Source of the DNA: Hyphomicrobium sp. ghe19
GTDB lineage: Bacteria > Pseudomonadota > Alphaproteobacteria > Rhizobiales > Hyphomicrobiaceae
Reading direction: 5' to 3'
Length of the DNA stretch: 64,000 bases
Assembly (NCBI RefSeq): GCF_902712875.1
Contig: NZ_LR743509.1
Span: 3,176,001 to 3,240,000, forward strand
Below, one piece after another: positions 1-8,136 of the stretch. Positions within the stretch are counted from its first letter, which is position 1. Every line of letters begins with the position of its first letter. A program made the position numbers and the translations under genes. Under the pieces are notes generated by a model. That model saw only the letters and a program-made list of their open reading frames with translations. It ran no database searches and was not told where the DNA came from.

Positions 1-1669
1 ACCGGTTGTCGATCTTCACATCATCATCGGTATTCTCAATGTGGATACCATCGTCATGTCCGGCGATCTTTCCGCCGAAGCGGTTTTCGATGCGGACGTC
101 ACCGTCCGTATCCTCAATGCGGATGCCGTCACCTCGCCGGCCCGTAATTTTTCCGCCGAAGCTGTTTGATATTTTAACGTCATCGTCCACGTCTTCGATC
201 TGGATGCCGTTGTCGCGCCCGGTGATCCTTCCGCCAAAGCGGTTGTCGATGCTGACGTCGTCTTCGACGTTTCTAATGTCGATGCCGTCGTCATGTTCGC
301 CCGTTATTCTGCCGCCGAAGCGGTTGTCGATCGTGACACGGTCGTCTGTATTCCGGATGTGGACGCCATCATCTTCCCCGGTGATCTTGCCCCGGTGCGC
401 ATTGTTTATGGTGACGTGTCCGTCGATGTCGCTGGCGCGAATGCCGTCGCCGTCGTAGCCGGTGATGCGGCCGCCATAGCGGTTATCGATGCGAAAGTCG
501 TCGCCAACCTGGGAAATAGTGATGCCGTTGTCGCCTCCGGTGATCGTGCCGTGGATGTTGTGGATTTTGACGTCGTCGCGAACGCGGCTGATATCGATGC
601 CGTCGTCATGGCGTCCCGTGATCTCGCCGCCGAAGCTGTTGTTGATTGTGACGTCGTCGCGAACGTCACGTACGCGAATGCCATCATCGCGTCCGGTGAT
701 TTTGCCATCCCAGTTGTAAATGGCGACGTCGCCGCGAACCCTTGAGATATCAACGCCATCGTCGTGACGGCCCGTGATCTTGCCATCGTCGTTATAGATC
801 GTGACGTCACCACGGACTCTCGAAATCTTGACGCCGCTGTCGTCGCCGGAGATTTTGCCGCCGGATTCATTGTCGATCGTCACGTCATCGCGGACGTGGC
901 TGATATCGATACCATCGCCTCGCTTGCCGGTTATCTGACCGCCGTGGCTATTCGAGATCGTCACGTCGTCGCCAAGGTCCCGAATCTGAATGCCATTGTC
1001 GCGACCCGTTATCCGGCCACCGAAGTCGTTCTGGATGCGCACATCGTCGTTGACTTCCCTTATGTCGATGCCGTCGTCATGCTTGCCGGTTATGCTGCCG
1101 CCAAAGCGATTATCGATGGTGATACGATCGTCGACGTCTCTGATGTGTACGCCGTCGTCATGGCCGGAGACGCGGCCGCCGAAGCGGTTATCAATCTCGA
1201 CCCTGCCCTCGGCGTCGTCGATGTAGATCCCGTCGTCCCCATGGCCGATGATTTTGCCCTTGAAGCTGTTATCTATCGAGATTTTGCCGCCGACATCGGT
1301 GATCCTCACACCCTCTTCGGAGCCCTCGATCCTGGCGTCGTCCCAACCCCAACCGAAACGGTTCTTCACCGACACGTTGCCGCTGATGTTGTCGATCCAT
1401 ACGCCCGGCCCCTCGACATTGGAGATGTAATCGCGGTCATTGTTGACCTTGGCTTTATTCTGGTCGTGAATATAGACGCCGCCGCTCGGGTCCGCGGCCA
1501 CTGCTCCGCTGCCGACCATCAAGCTCAGCGCCAACGCGGAGATGAAGCAGGGCGGAGGTGCGAACAGCTGAAAATGACGTCGCTTCGGCAGCCATCGTCC
1601 AATCCCGGATTGCCCGTCGTTGCGATTTCGGCCGAGGCTGTGGAGCGCTGATGCGCGCTTACGGTCCAT
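1..1669 (-). CDS. Asp/Gly-rich tandem-repeat surface protein, probably beta-helical, C-terminus outside window
   Basis: The minus strand is open from the ATG at 1669 to the left edge, giving 556 codons with no stop. An AGGGGA sits about 9 bases before the ATG. Residues 1-41 are basic and polar, residues 42-59 are hydrophobic and end in AVAA-D, which looks like an extended signal peptide. From about residue 85 the chain is a tandem array of at least 18 units of 26-28 residues with the pattern DNRFGGxITGxxDDGIxIxxVxDDVxI. Regular I/V spacing with G and D turns resembles right-handed beta-helix or autotransporter passenger repeats; that fold is an inference. The many GDG and DDG turns could bind calcium. 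No export or anchoring domain is visible because the C-terminus lies beyond the window. Codons differ between near-identical units, so the repeats are kept at protein level. Shorter frames over this region on either strand are shadows. Confidence 0.85.
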   Translation of the reverse strand, partial: MDRKRASALHSLGRNRNDGQSGIGRWLPKRRHFQLFAPPPCFISALALSLMVGSGAVAADPSGGVYIHDQNKAKVNNDRDYISNVEGPGVWIDNISGNVSVKNRFGWGWDDARIEGSEEGVRITDVGGKISIDNSFKGKIIGHGDDGIYIDDAEGRVEIDNRFGGRVSGHDDGVHIRDVDDRITIDNRFGGSITGKHDDGIDIREVNDDVRIQNDFGGRITGRDNGIQIRDLGDDVTISNSHGGQITGKRGDGIDISHVRDDVTIDNESGGKISGDDSGVKISRVRGDVTIYNDDGKITGRHDDGVDISRVRGDVAIYNWDGKITGRDDGIRVRDVRDDVTINNSFGGEITGRHDDGIDISRVRDDVKIHNIHGTITGGDNGITISQVGDDFRIDNRYGGRITGYDGDGIRASDIDGHVTINNAHRGKITGEDDGVHIRNTDDRVTIDNRFGGRITGEHDDGIDIRNVEDDVSIDNRFGGRITGRDNGIQIEDVDDDVKISNSFGGKITGRRGDGIRIEDTDGDVRIENRFGGKIAGHDDGIHIENTDDDVKIDNR

Positions 1670-1751
1670 GCAATAAGTCCCCTGAATGTTAGGACGCAGC
1701 ACACGCAACATCGCGTTCGGAAAAGCGGACGCCTTCCGTTCGAATTGGCGG

Positions 1752-1770
1752 CGCGGTGAATGACACCGCG
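1752..1770. other. Hairpin in the leader of the repeat-protein gene
   Basis: A perfect 7-base inverted repeat, CGCGGTG and CACCGCG, encloses a 5-base loop about 80-100 bases upstream of the repeat protein's start. Its role is unknown; it could shape the mRNA leader. The rest of 1670-2056 shows no gene. An AT-rich stretch near 1790-1820 could hold the promoter, but no clear -35/-10 pair can be assigned by eye. Confidence 0.4.
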
Positions 1771-2056
1771 AATCGCGAGTTGTAGTTATTAGGTACTATA
1801 TGAGTAGTAGTCATAAAAGGTGCCCGCGCACCGGAACCTCGTTTCGATTCACATAAATCTGTGCGCTGACCGGTTATTCTGGGAACCGTGGCCTAATCAC
1901 CTCAGCCGTAGTCGCCGCATTGACGAACGTGTCGGCACGCAGGGATTAGAGAGCGGTTTTTGACGAGAGCCTAGCGCCACACCCTGCGCCGATTACGGAG
2001 CAGCAGCGGCGATCATCAACATCAACATAGCCATCTGGGAATCAAGCGATCGCGCG

Positions 2057-2602
2057 CTACGGGCCACGCGGATCGAGCGGACCGAAGTTGGAGTCGCCTC
2101 CGAGCCTCTGAACGGCATCGGCTACATTGGCTTCGAGTGAAGCCGATGATTTGTTCGCCTCGTAAGGCGCTATCGATCGATGATGACTCGGGAGCTCTGC
2201 GCTCTGTTCCACCGGATGCTGATATCTGATTGCGCAAGGCTCCGTTGGCAGCGAGACCAATGCGGCGCGCCACTCCTCGAGCTCGGAACAAAAGCGCTGG
2301 ACGTCGAATTCCAGCCTGCTGCGATGTTCGATCGCGTATTCAGACGCGCCCGCCTGATGCTTAGATGCTGCAGCTCGCCGCAATGCCGGTTGACGGCGAG
2401 GCTGGTCGTTCGCACGGCTTTTCGGGCTGTCTGGGGCGTTTTTTGGCGTTGACTCGTCCCCGCGCGGGTTTCGTCGCGATGCGTGGCGACGGACACCGTC
2501 GGCTATGTTGCCCGTCATCTCGACAATGCCGGCACTTACGCGGGCGACGGAAGAAAGAGAACTTTTCATCTTTTCATTTATCATCGCGAAGGCTGGCCGC
2601 AT
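2057..2602 (-). CDS. Hypothetical protein, doubtful
   Basis: This is the longest frame in 2000-2660, with 181 codons. Internal methionines at residues 7 and 12 are alternative starts, and none of the starts has a good ribosome binding site. The N-terminal 30 residues look weakly amphipathic. The middle is rich in R, P, S and A without a recognisable domain, and a short helical segment with ELEEWRAAL lies near residue 110. I do not recognise a family. It lies between the repeat-protein leader and a better supported 80-residue gene on the same strand. The composition is partly what a random high-GC frame would give, so the region could equally be non-coding. Confidence 0.35.
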   Translation of the reverse strand: MRPAFAMINEKMKSSLSSVARVSAGIVEMTGNIADGVRRHASRRNPRGDESTPKNAPDSPKSRANDQPRRQPALRRAAASKHQAGASEYAIEHRSRLEFDVQRFCSELEEWRAALVSLPTEPCAIRYQHPVEQSAELPSHHRSIAPYEANKSSASLEANVADAVQRLGGDSNFGPLDPRGP

Positions 2603-2662
2603 TGCTCATGAAAGGACGGACCTCGCGGGAGGGCTTGCGAGACCGCACGCTCCGCGCCCGCG

Positions 2663-2905
2663 CTACATCTGCCGAAGCGGCTGATGAAAATCGTAGCGCG
2701 CCAGCTCCTCCGAGTTTTGACGATAGTCGCGGTCTTCGGCAGCCTTGATGGTGTGACGACTGATGACCTGCGATAACTCCTGGATAGTCCGCTTGCGCGC
2801 CGCACCGGTTACGGCGAGCACGGTCAAGATCTCCTGGATCAATTGCTCCTCGACAGCTGCATCCTGCCGGTAGGCTTCAAGGACGGCCTCAAGTTCTGGT
2901 CGCAT
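2663..2905 (-). CDS. Small hypothetical helical protein (80 aa)
   Basis: The start is well supported: GAGGAGAAG lies just upstream of the ATG at 2905. The product is short, charged and mostly helical by composition, with many E, Q, A and L residues in heptad-like spacing (for example VEEQLIQEIL), and has no signal peptide or membrane segment. No family is recognised. The AT-rich upstream region, shared with the divergent PilZ gene, contains a TTAACC/TTAATTAAC block that could bind a CtrA-type regulator. A small cytoplasmic regulator or structural protein is possible, but the sequence does not decide. Confidence 0.7.
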   Translation of the reverse strand: MRPELEAVLEAYRQDAAVEEQLIQEILTVLAVTGAARKRTIQELSQVISRHTIKAAEDRDYRQNSEELARYDFHQPLRQM

Positions 2906-2929
2906 AGTCTTCTCCTCGAATCGAGAGTA

Positions 2930-2944
2930 TTAACCTTAATTAAC
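2930..2944. promoter_or_regulatory. TTAA-rich element resembling a CtrA box (6-base spacing)
   Basis: The 15 bases hold TTAACC followed by TTAATTAAC. The alphaproteobacterial CtrA consensus is TTAA-N7-TTAA; here the outer TTAA blocks are 6 bases apart, so the fit is imperfect. It lies 25 bases upstream of the 80-residue gene and about 160 bases upstream of the PilZ gene, in an otherwise AT-rich intergenic region. A binding role is inference only. Confidence 0.3.
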
Positions 2945-3104
2945 TAGTCCTTTGGGTGAAATGCAACGTTTCGTCGTGCCGGGCATTGTCCAAAGTTGTG
3001 GAATGGATCGCGCGCGTCGGTTTTTCGGAACTGTCGTAACGATCTGATAATTCTTAGATAGTACTTTGTAACCACTTTGAATCGCGTTCAGAGCAGGCCG
3101 TGTT

Positions 3105-3557
3105 GTGGGTTACCTCTCCCGGCACGCTCTGACAGTTCGACGATGGTTGGGGGCGGATGCCGCAATGGCTTTGTCACAGAATTTTTTGCGCAGACGGGAT
3201 CCGAGGCAGCGGGTCAGCTTTACTGCGATCCTGGAGTGCCGGGGCGTCAGTCAGAACGTGAGGGTCGTCGATTTTTCCGCTACCGGTCTCCGCGTCGATG
3301 GAATTCAGGGTCTTGCGACCGGCGACCCCATTCAGATCTCTTTCTCTCCCGACATAGTTCTCACCGGCGAGATCGCGTGGTGCGTGTGGCACAAGGCGGG
3401 GATCAAACTGGTATCCGCCCTCGACGAGGCACACCCGGCGTACCTCTTCCTGTCAGACCAGGCCTCCGCCATCGAGCAACTGCGCATTCGAGCCATCGCA
3501 GCTATCGCCAAGGAGCGAGCGGGCAGCACCGGTCATTCCGGCTCCGGATCGCTCTAA
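3105..3557 (+). CDS. PilZ domain protein, putative c-di-GMP receptor
   Basis: The protein carries the two PilZ signatures for cyclic-di-GMP binding. RRRDPRQR near residue 29 supplies the arginine pair, and DFSATG near residue 56 matches the D/NxSxxG motif. The remainder fits a single beta-barrel PilZ domain with an Ala/Arg-rich C-terminal helix. There is no signal peptide or membrane segment, so it is probably a cytoplasmic effector. The start is uncertain: GTG at 3105 gives 150 aa, and an in-frame ATG at 3165 gives 130 aa starting close to the PilZ domain. It lies upstream of a TPR-glycosyltransferase on the same strand, so glycan synthesis could be its output; that link is inferred from position only. 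Confidence 0.85.
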   Translation: MGYLSRHALTVRRWLGADAAMALSQNFLRRRDPRQRVSFTAILECRGVSQNVRVVDFSATGLRVDGIQGLATGDPIQISFSPDIVLTGEIAWCVWHKAGIKLVSALDEAHPAYLFLSDQASAIEQLRIRAIAAIAKERAGSTGHSGSGSL

Positions 3558-3673
3558 GCCTGGACGCGCGTGACAGTCTCGCGCATGGTTCCCGGTCTAA
3601 ATCTCAAAAATGCGCTCGGCGGCTCCGCTTTTCGGCGAGATCTCCGTTTGAACGTGTTTGCCCGGAGAACTCG

Positions 3674-5110
3674 ATGGCGACGAATCAATGGCCTTCGCTT
3701 TCCGACCTGATCGATGACGGCGAGACCCCAGCGGACGGGCTTCACGGCAACGTCGCGGCATTCGATGCCGCTGCGGCCTCGGCTACAGAACTGCTTCTCG
3801 AAGGGTTGCAGGTGGCTCGCACCGGCGAGCTCGATGCCGCCGCAGAGCTCTTCGCCAAGGCGATCGTGAAAGAGCCCGACGCGGCTGAAGCGTACGAAGC
3901 GCTGGCAACTGTTCTCATCCCCATGGGCCAGCTCGAGTTCGCGGCGAGAGCCAAAGGAAAAGCCATCAGCCTCGGCTACAATTCCGCATCGTCGTGGGAG
4001 ATGCTGGGCGACATATTCATCAATCTCGGCCAGTTCGACGAGGCTGCGGAAGCTTACACCACGGCCCTCGGTATTGAGCCGAGCGCACTGGAGTTGCATA
4101 GCAAGCTCCAGTCCGCCGTTTCGCAACGGTCGGCTCCTCTCACGTCCGCGTCCGTCGCGCCGCCAGCTGTTCAACCCGCTGCGCTGCCCGATGCAGACTT
4201 GTTTGGGCTGGAGTTCCTCAGCAACGACCTCATCCCTCCAGCATGGCGCCAGGTCACCATCGTGACGATCACGCCTGAGGGCAATCCGCACTCGGCTGCG
4301 TTCGACGATCTTACGCTCGGCTTCGAGAGCGCATTCAAATCGCTCGGCGTCGACGTTCAGCGCAAAACCAATGCGCTCGGAAACTCCGGCATCAATCTGC
4401 TGCTCGGCGCTCATCTCATTGGCACGCAAGAACTTGCGGACCGAATTCCGTCGAACACGGTGATCATCAATCTCGAGCAGGTCACTGGATTCGATGTGCG
4501 CTCGCGACCCGTCTATTTGAGCCTTTTGAGCCGGCTCGCGGTTTGGGATTACAGCGTGCGCAATATCGAGGCGTTGCGCCGCCTTACGGGCAACAGGTAC
4601 GTCCGCCATTTCAGCATCGGCTACACGCCGGAGATGACACGCGATCTGCCGCCATCCGAGCAGACGACTGACGTCCTCTTCTACGGCAGCACCAATCCGC
4701 GCCGCCAAGCGATCCTTGCGGGACTGATGGGAGCCGGGCTCAACGTCAAGCATCTCTTCAGCGTTTACGGCGAGGCGCGAGATCGAGCGATTGCGGAAGC
4801 GAAAGTCGTTCTGAACGTGCACTTCTACGAAGACAGCATCCACGAGATCGTCAGGACCTCGTATCTTCTCGCAAACCGGAAAGCGGTCGTGTCGGAGTGC
4901 GGCCCTCGCACGGAGATCGACGAGGACATCAGAAGCGCAATGCTGGCCGTGCCCTACGACGATATCGTCAGGAGCTGCGTAGCGCTCGTGCGCGATGAGC
5001 CGCGCCGTCAGGAACTCGAGCGACGGGGCTTCGAGGTGTTCACGAAACGTGATCAAGCGAGAATATTGCGCGAGACGATTGCCGCGACGGAAATGCCAAA
5101 TTTCGGCTAG
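3674..5110 (+). CDS. TPR-containing glycosyltransferase-like protein
   Basis: The true start is taken as ATG 3674, with GGAGAA six bases upstream. The frame stays open further upstream but runs across the PilZ gene out of frame. Residues about 40-150 hold three or so TPR helix pairs (ELDAAAELFAKAI, QFDEAAEAYTTAL). Residues about 180-470 resemble CgeB/family-1-like glycosyltransferases, with a C-terminal segment DVLFYGSTNPRR, then KVVLNVHFYEDSIHEIVR and a conserved E in VVSECGPRTE. No signal peptide is present. The predicted role is sugar transfer onto a surface glycan or protein. It converges on the minus-strand sugar cluster at 5137-8061. Donor and acceptor cannot be read from sequence. Confidence 0.75.
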   Translation: MATNQWPSLSDLIDDGETPADGLHGNVAAFDAAAASATELLLEGLQVARTGELDAAAELFAKAIVKEPDAAEAYEALATVLIPMGQLEFAARAKGKAISLGYNSASSWEMLGDIFINLGQFDEAAEAYTTALGIEPSALELHSKLQSAVSQRSAPLTSASVAPPAVQPAALPDADLFGLEFLSNDLIPPAWRQVTIVTITPEGNPHSAAFDDLTLGFESAFKSLGVDVQRKTNALGNSGINLLLGAHLIGTQELADRIPSNTVIINLEQVTGFDVRSRPVYLSLLSRLAVWDYSVRNIEALRRLTGNRYVRHFSIGYTPEMTRDLPPSEQTTDVLFYGSTNPRRQAILAGLMGAGLNVKHLFSVYGEARDRAIAEAKVVLNVHFYEDSIHEIVRTSYLLANRKAVVSECGPRTEIDEDIRSAMLAVPYDDIVRSCVALVRDEPRRQELERRGFEVFTKRDQARILRETIAATEMPNFG

Positions 5111-5136
5111 CCGCGCAGTCGCGGCGTTCAGCCGTA

Positions 5137-5913
5137 TTAAGCGGCGTTACGCAATTTGCTGCTCAAGGGCCTGAGCTTCGACCAGCGCCCATCAAGCTCG
5201 GCGATGTCGGCCTGATGCTGGGCACCGAAACCGTTCTTGACGTCGAAGCTATCGCGCCGGTGCGAAATCTGAAGCTTGCGTGCCTTGAATGCATTCGACC
5301 ACGGACTGAACCCGTACCACCTGATCGATCCGAGTTCGCGGCTGCCGTTACATTGGCTGGGCAAATGCGAACCGTGACGGCCGGGTGTGTAGGCGCCGAT
5401 CGCGTAGCGATGATAGAGCCTGCTTCGGGTCGGAAATGTCAGTCCCGGTATGGCGAGAGCGGCGAAGTCGATCTCGTCCTCCCAAATGCCTGTTGCCTTT
5501 TGTTCGACCAGGGACCGCAACGGATCGGGCGGATTGTTCGGGTCGGTATCGACCATCACGGCACCCGGCAGGCGCACGCCGGTCAAGTCGTGCTGAGTGA
5601 TCAGGCGCTCCATCTTCTCCAATCCTGGAGCGACGAAAAACTCGGTGGTGTTGAGCGCGAGTTTCCAGGCGTCCGGAAAGCGCTGCTCATGCTTCATCAC
5701 TTCGAAATCGCACAGAAGCGCTGCAAACGTGGCGTTTTCGGAGGAGACGATTTCCCAGTGGGGCACGAGCTCGCGGCAGATCGCAACGGAGTCGTCCGTC
5801 GAATGATAATCGATCAGGACGCCGTGATCGAATATCTCGCGATGATGGCGAAGCCACCAGGGCAACAGATACGCTTCGTTGAAGAAGTGCGAGATGACGA
5901 CTCGCTTGGCCAT
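5137..5913 (-). CDS. Family 2-like glycosyltransferase
   Basis: The start is placed at ATG 5913, preceded by GAGG. An upstream in-frame start would overlap the previous gene more. The N-terminus VVISHFFNEAYLLPWWLRHH followed by a YHSTDDS motif is typical of the short GT2/GT92-like family (N-E-x-x-L-L-P-x-W and D-x-x-S-x-D-x-S). The mid-region has VMVDTDP, a plausible DxD-type element. It is the last gene of a three-gene unit with the methyltransferase (7 bases between them) and the epimerase, so it probably transfers the modified sugar made by those enzymes. No membrane segment is visible. Confidence 0.75.
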   Translation of the reverse strand: MAKRVVISHFFNEAYLLPWWLRHHREIFDHGVLIDYHSTDDSVAICRELVPHWEIVSSENATFAALLCDFEVMKHEQRFPDAWKLALNTTEFFVAPGLEKMERLITQHDLTGVRLPGAVMVDTDPNNPPDPLRSLVEQKATGIWEDEIDFAALAIPGLTFPTRSRLYHRYAIGAYTPGRHGSHLPSQCNGSRELGSIRWYGFSPWSNAFKARKLQISHRRDSFDVKNGFGAQHQADIAELDGRWSKLRPLSSKLRNAA

Positions 5914-5920
5914 TGCAGCC

Positions 5921-7165
5921 TCACCCGATCTCAACAAGCTTCGGAAAATAGATCACGAATTTCGGCGAAGCGCTGCCGCTGTGCCGCCTGATCTTCGCCA
6001 TCAGCTCATCGGCGAAGTTCCAGGCGCCGATGAGAAACGTCGTGTCGTGGGCGATGTCAGCCGCTGCGCTGAATGGCTCGATCGCATGCGGCGTGCCCGG
6101 GATGGTCAGCCCGACCTTCAAGGAGGCTTCGTCGAGATAGACGTCCGGAACAATGCCTGCAGCGCGAACGAACGTCAGGGCCTTCGCGGCGACGCCGACG
6201 AGCGCAATTTTTCGGCCCGCAGCCCGATGCTTTTTCACGACGGCTGCGGCGGCGCTCATTGCGGTCTTCGCGCCGTCGGCGAATGTTGCGTATGCGTTCA
6301 AGACCTCGGGGCCTCCAAGGTCGCGGGACAGCGAGGGTGGCGTCGGCGACGGCCACGCGACGGAAAAGGGTTTGCTGCCATCAAAAGCAAACGGCGCGAC
6401 GTGGTCTTCCGATCGCCGGAGGAACGACAAGAGGCTTGTGCCGTGCACCGAGGTGAGCTGCGAAGCTTCGACGCGCAAGCCGTTGTTTTCAGCGAGGCGC
6501 GCCATCGAAGCGACGGTGTAGAACGAGTAATGCTCGTGATAGACGGTATCGAACTCGCCGTTGGCGATCATCAATGCCTGGCTGGTCTGGATTATCGCGA
6601 CGCCGCCCGGCGCCAGGCATTCGCGCACGCCGCGCATGAACGTCGCCGGGTCCGGCGTGTGCGCCGCGACGTTCATCGCGACGATGATGTCGAACTGCCC
6701 CTCCGGCCGGGCGTCGGGGAAAAAGCCGGTGACGACTTTCCTGCCGGCCGCGGCAGCGATCTTGTTGAGGTTTTCCGCGGGATCGACGCCGACAGCGTCG
6801 AAGCCTCGTGCTTCCAGGCACCCCAGAAGGCTGCCGTCGTTCGAAGCGATTTCCAGAACACGCGCGCCGGGCCTACTCGCGCGCAGCAATGTGTCTGCGA
6901 ACCACTCGAAGTAAGCCTTGAGCGTTCCGCTCGTACCGCTCGCATAGAGGTAATGCTTGAAGAGCTTGGCCGGATCGACGAAGTGGGTCAGCTGCCCATG
7001 CGTGCAGGTTCGGCAGATCGCGAAACCCAGAGGAAAGGCTTCGTACGGCTCGTCAGGCTCTGAGAGAAGAAGGTTGGCCGCCGGCTGGATGTCCAATTCC
7101 AGCAATGGCTTCGCTTCGCCGCCGCAAACGATGCACGTGCGCTGTAGTTCGCAATCTGCGGTCAT
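5921..7165 (-). CDS. SAM-dependent sugar C-methyltransferase
   Basis: The architecture matches the three-part NDP-deoxysugar C-methyltransferases (TylC3/NovU type). An N-terminal zinc-ribbon-like part holds CIVCGG at about residue 11 and CRTC at about residue 51. A central SAM fold carries EIASNDGSLL near residue 105, and a C-terminal Methyltransf_14-like domain contains VGVAAKALTF and IPGTPHAIEPFSAAA. It is expected to add a methyl branch to a keto-sugar nucleotide in the cytoplasm. Its start overlaps the epimerase stop by four bases (ATGA), so the genes are translationally coupled. The sugar itself is unknown. Confidence 0.85.
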   Translation of the reverse strand: MTADCELQRTCIVCGGEAKPLLELDIQPAANLLLSEPDEPYEAFPLGFAICRTCTHGQLTHFVDPAKLFKHYLYASGTSGTLKAYFEWFADTLLRASRPGARVLEIASNDGSLLGCLEARGFDAVGVDPAENLNKIAAAAGRKVVTGFFPDARPEGQFDIIVAMNVAAHTPDPATFMRGVRECLAPGGVAIIQTSQALMIANGEFDTVYHEHYSFYTVASMARLAENNGLRVEASQLTSVHGTSLLSFLRRSEDHVAPFAFDGSKPFSVAWPSPTPPSLSRDLGGPEVLNAYATFADGAKTAMSAAAAVVKKHRAAGRKIALVGVAAKALTFVRAAGIVPDVYLDEASLKVGLTIPGTPHAIEPFSAAADIAHDTTFLIGAWNFADELMAKIRRHSGSASPKFVIYFPKLVEIG

Positions 7166-8061
7166 GATGCTGCTTGTAGCTCGGGGTGATAGGCCTCGCG
7201 GAAGCGCTCACAGCGTTCGGCGATGCTGATGGGTCGCGGCGCGCCGCACAGCGACTGGATCTTTTGGCAGTTCATCTGGAAGGAGTAAGTCAGCGCGTTG
7301 CCGTGGTCGACGACCGGCACACCGTGGAACGCTGCGATACTATCCGCCAGCTGACCGATGCTGACGTTGAGCGAACCCGTGTTGAGAATCGGCGGCAGAT
7401 CATTGCGGAGCTCGACAATCCTCAGGACGTAATGCGCGAGGTCTTCGAGGAAAAGAATATTGCGATAAGATCTGCGATTGCGCACTTGAACGCAGCCGTC
7501 TCGCATCGCTGCGATGTTCATCGCGTTGAAGATCAGCTCCGGCCGCAGCAATGCACTCATCCCGCAGACCGTTCCGAGGCGCAGGCCAGTTATCGCGTTC
7601 GCGAAACAGCGGGCGAGCGCATCCATCGAAACCTTCGAGCAGTCATAGGGGTTGACCGGGTCGAGCCTCGTCTCGGATTCGTCAAGCGAGGGCGGCGCGA
7701 TGCCGTTCTCCGACATCATCACCGAATAGACGCTCGCGGTGCTGGCGTAGATCAAACGCGCATTGAGCGGCTTGCGGCGCGCAAAATGGAGAAGGTCGAG
7801 GCAGTTGTTGGCGAGCGCGCCGTCGGGATCGCTCAGCGACATCGGAACGCTCGAATGTCCGGCGAACCAAAGGATGACCGAAAAATCCGCTAGATCCGCG
7901 ATGGTCAGTTCCTGGTACCGGCAGCGCATCGCGTTCGGGACGCCTGCGAGGCGGTCGACGTTCTGATCGCACACCGAGACGTCATGTCCGGCCTGCACCA
8001 GGGCCGGTAACAGGTAGGACCCGACGTAGCCATGTCCGACGAGAAGAATTTTCATGGCCAT
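7162..8061 (-). CDS. NAD-dependent epimerase/dehydratase, sugar nucleotide type
   Basis: This is an extended short-chain dehydrogenase. The nucleotide-binding GHGYVGS lies at residues 9-15, STASVYS carries the catalytic Ser/Thr region, and YDCSK supplies the Tyr-x-x-x-Lys pair. Length (299 aa) fits the family. It is first in the minus-strand sugar cluster and is coupled by an ATGA overlap to the C-methyltransferase, so it probably reduces or epimerises the methylated 4-keto sugar nucleotide. Substrate is inferred from context only. No promoter could be assigned in the 75 bases between it and the lysR stop. Confidence 0.85.
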   Translation of the reverse strand: MAMKILLVGHGYVGSYLLPALVQAGHDVSVCDQNVDRLAGVPNAMRCRYQELTIADLADFSVILWFAGHSSVPMSLSDPDGALANNCLDLLHFARRKPLNARLIYASTASVYSVMMSENGIAPPSLDESETRLDPVNPYDCSKVSMDALARCFANAITGLRLGTVCGMSALLRPELIFNAMNIAAMRDGCVQVRNRRSYRNILFLEDLAHYVLRIVELRNDLPPILNTGSLNVSIGQLADSIAAFHGVPVVDHGNALTYSFQMNCQKIQSLCGAPRPISIAERCERFREAYHPELQAAS

Positions 8062-8136
8062 CCCCGAGTCATGTGCACAGTAGCTGATCTGTTCCAGGTT
8101 CGCCTTGCGCGTGCCTTGTGACGATTGCCGGACTGA

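Noticed and set aside
6..1651. Several long frames on both strands (for example 293-745 and 764-1651 plus, 406-870 minus) with V/A/D- or S/P-rich products
   Set aside because: They are shadows of the repeat protein: their periodicity follows its 78-84-base units, and only the minus frame from 1669 has a start with ribosome site, a signal peptide and regular repeats.
3077..3673. N-terminal 199 codons of the frame that ends at 5110
   Set aside because: They overlap the PilZ gene out of frame and are not protein-like. ATG 3674 with GGAGAA is the credible start.
3554..5056. A 500-codon minus-strand frame
   Set aside because: It is antisense to the TPR-glycosyltransferase, whose plus-strand protein has clear TPR and transferase motifs. 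The minus product is Arg/Glu-rich without any domain.
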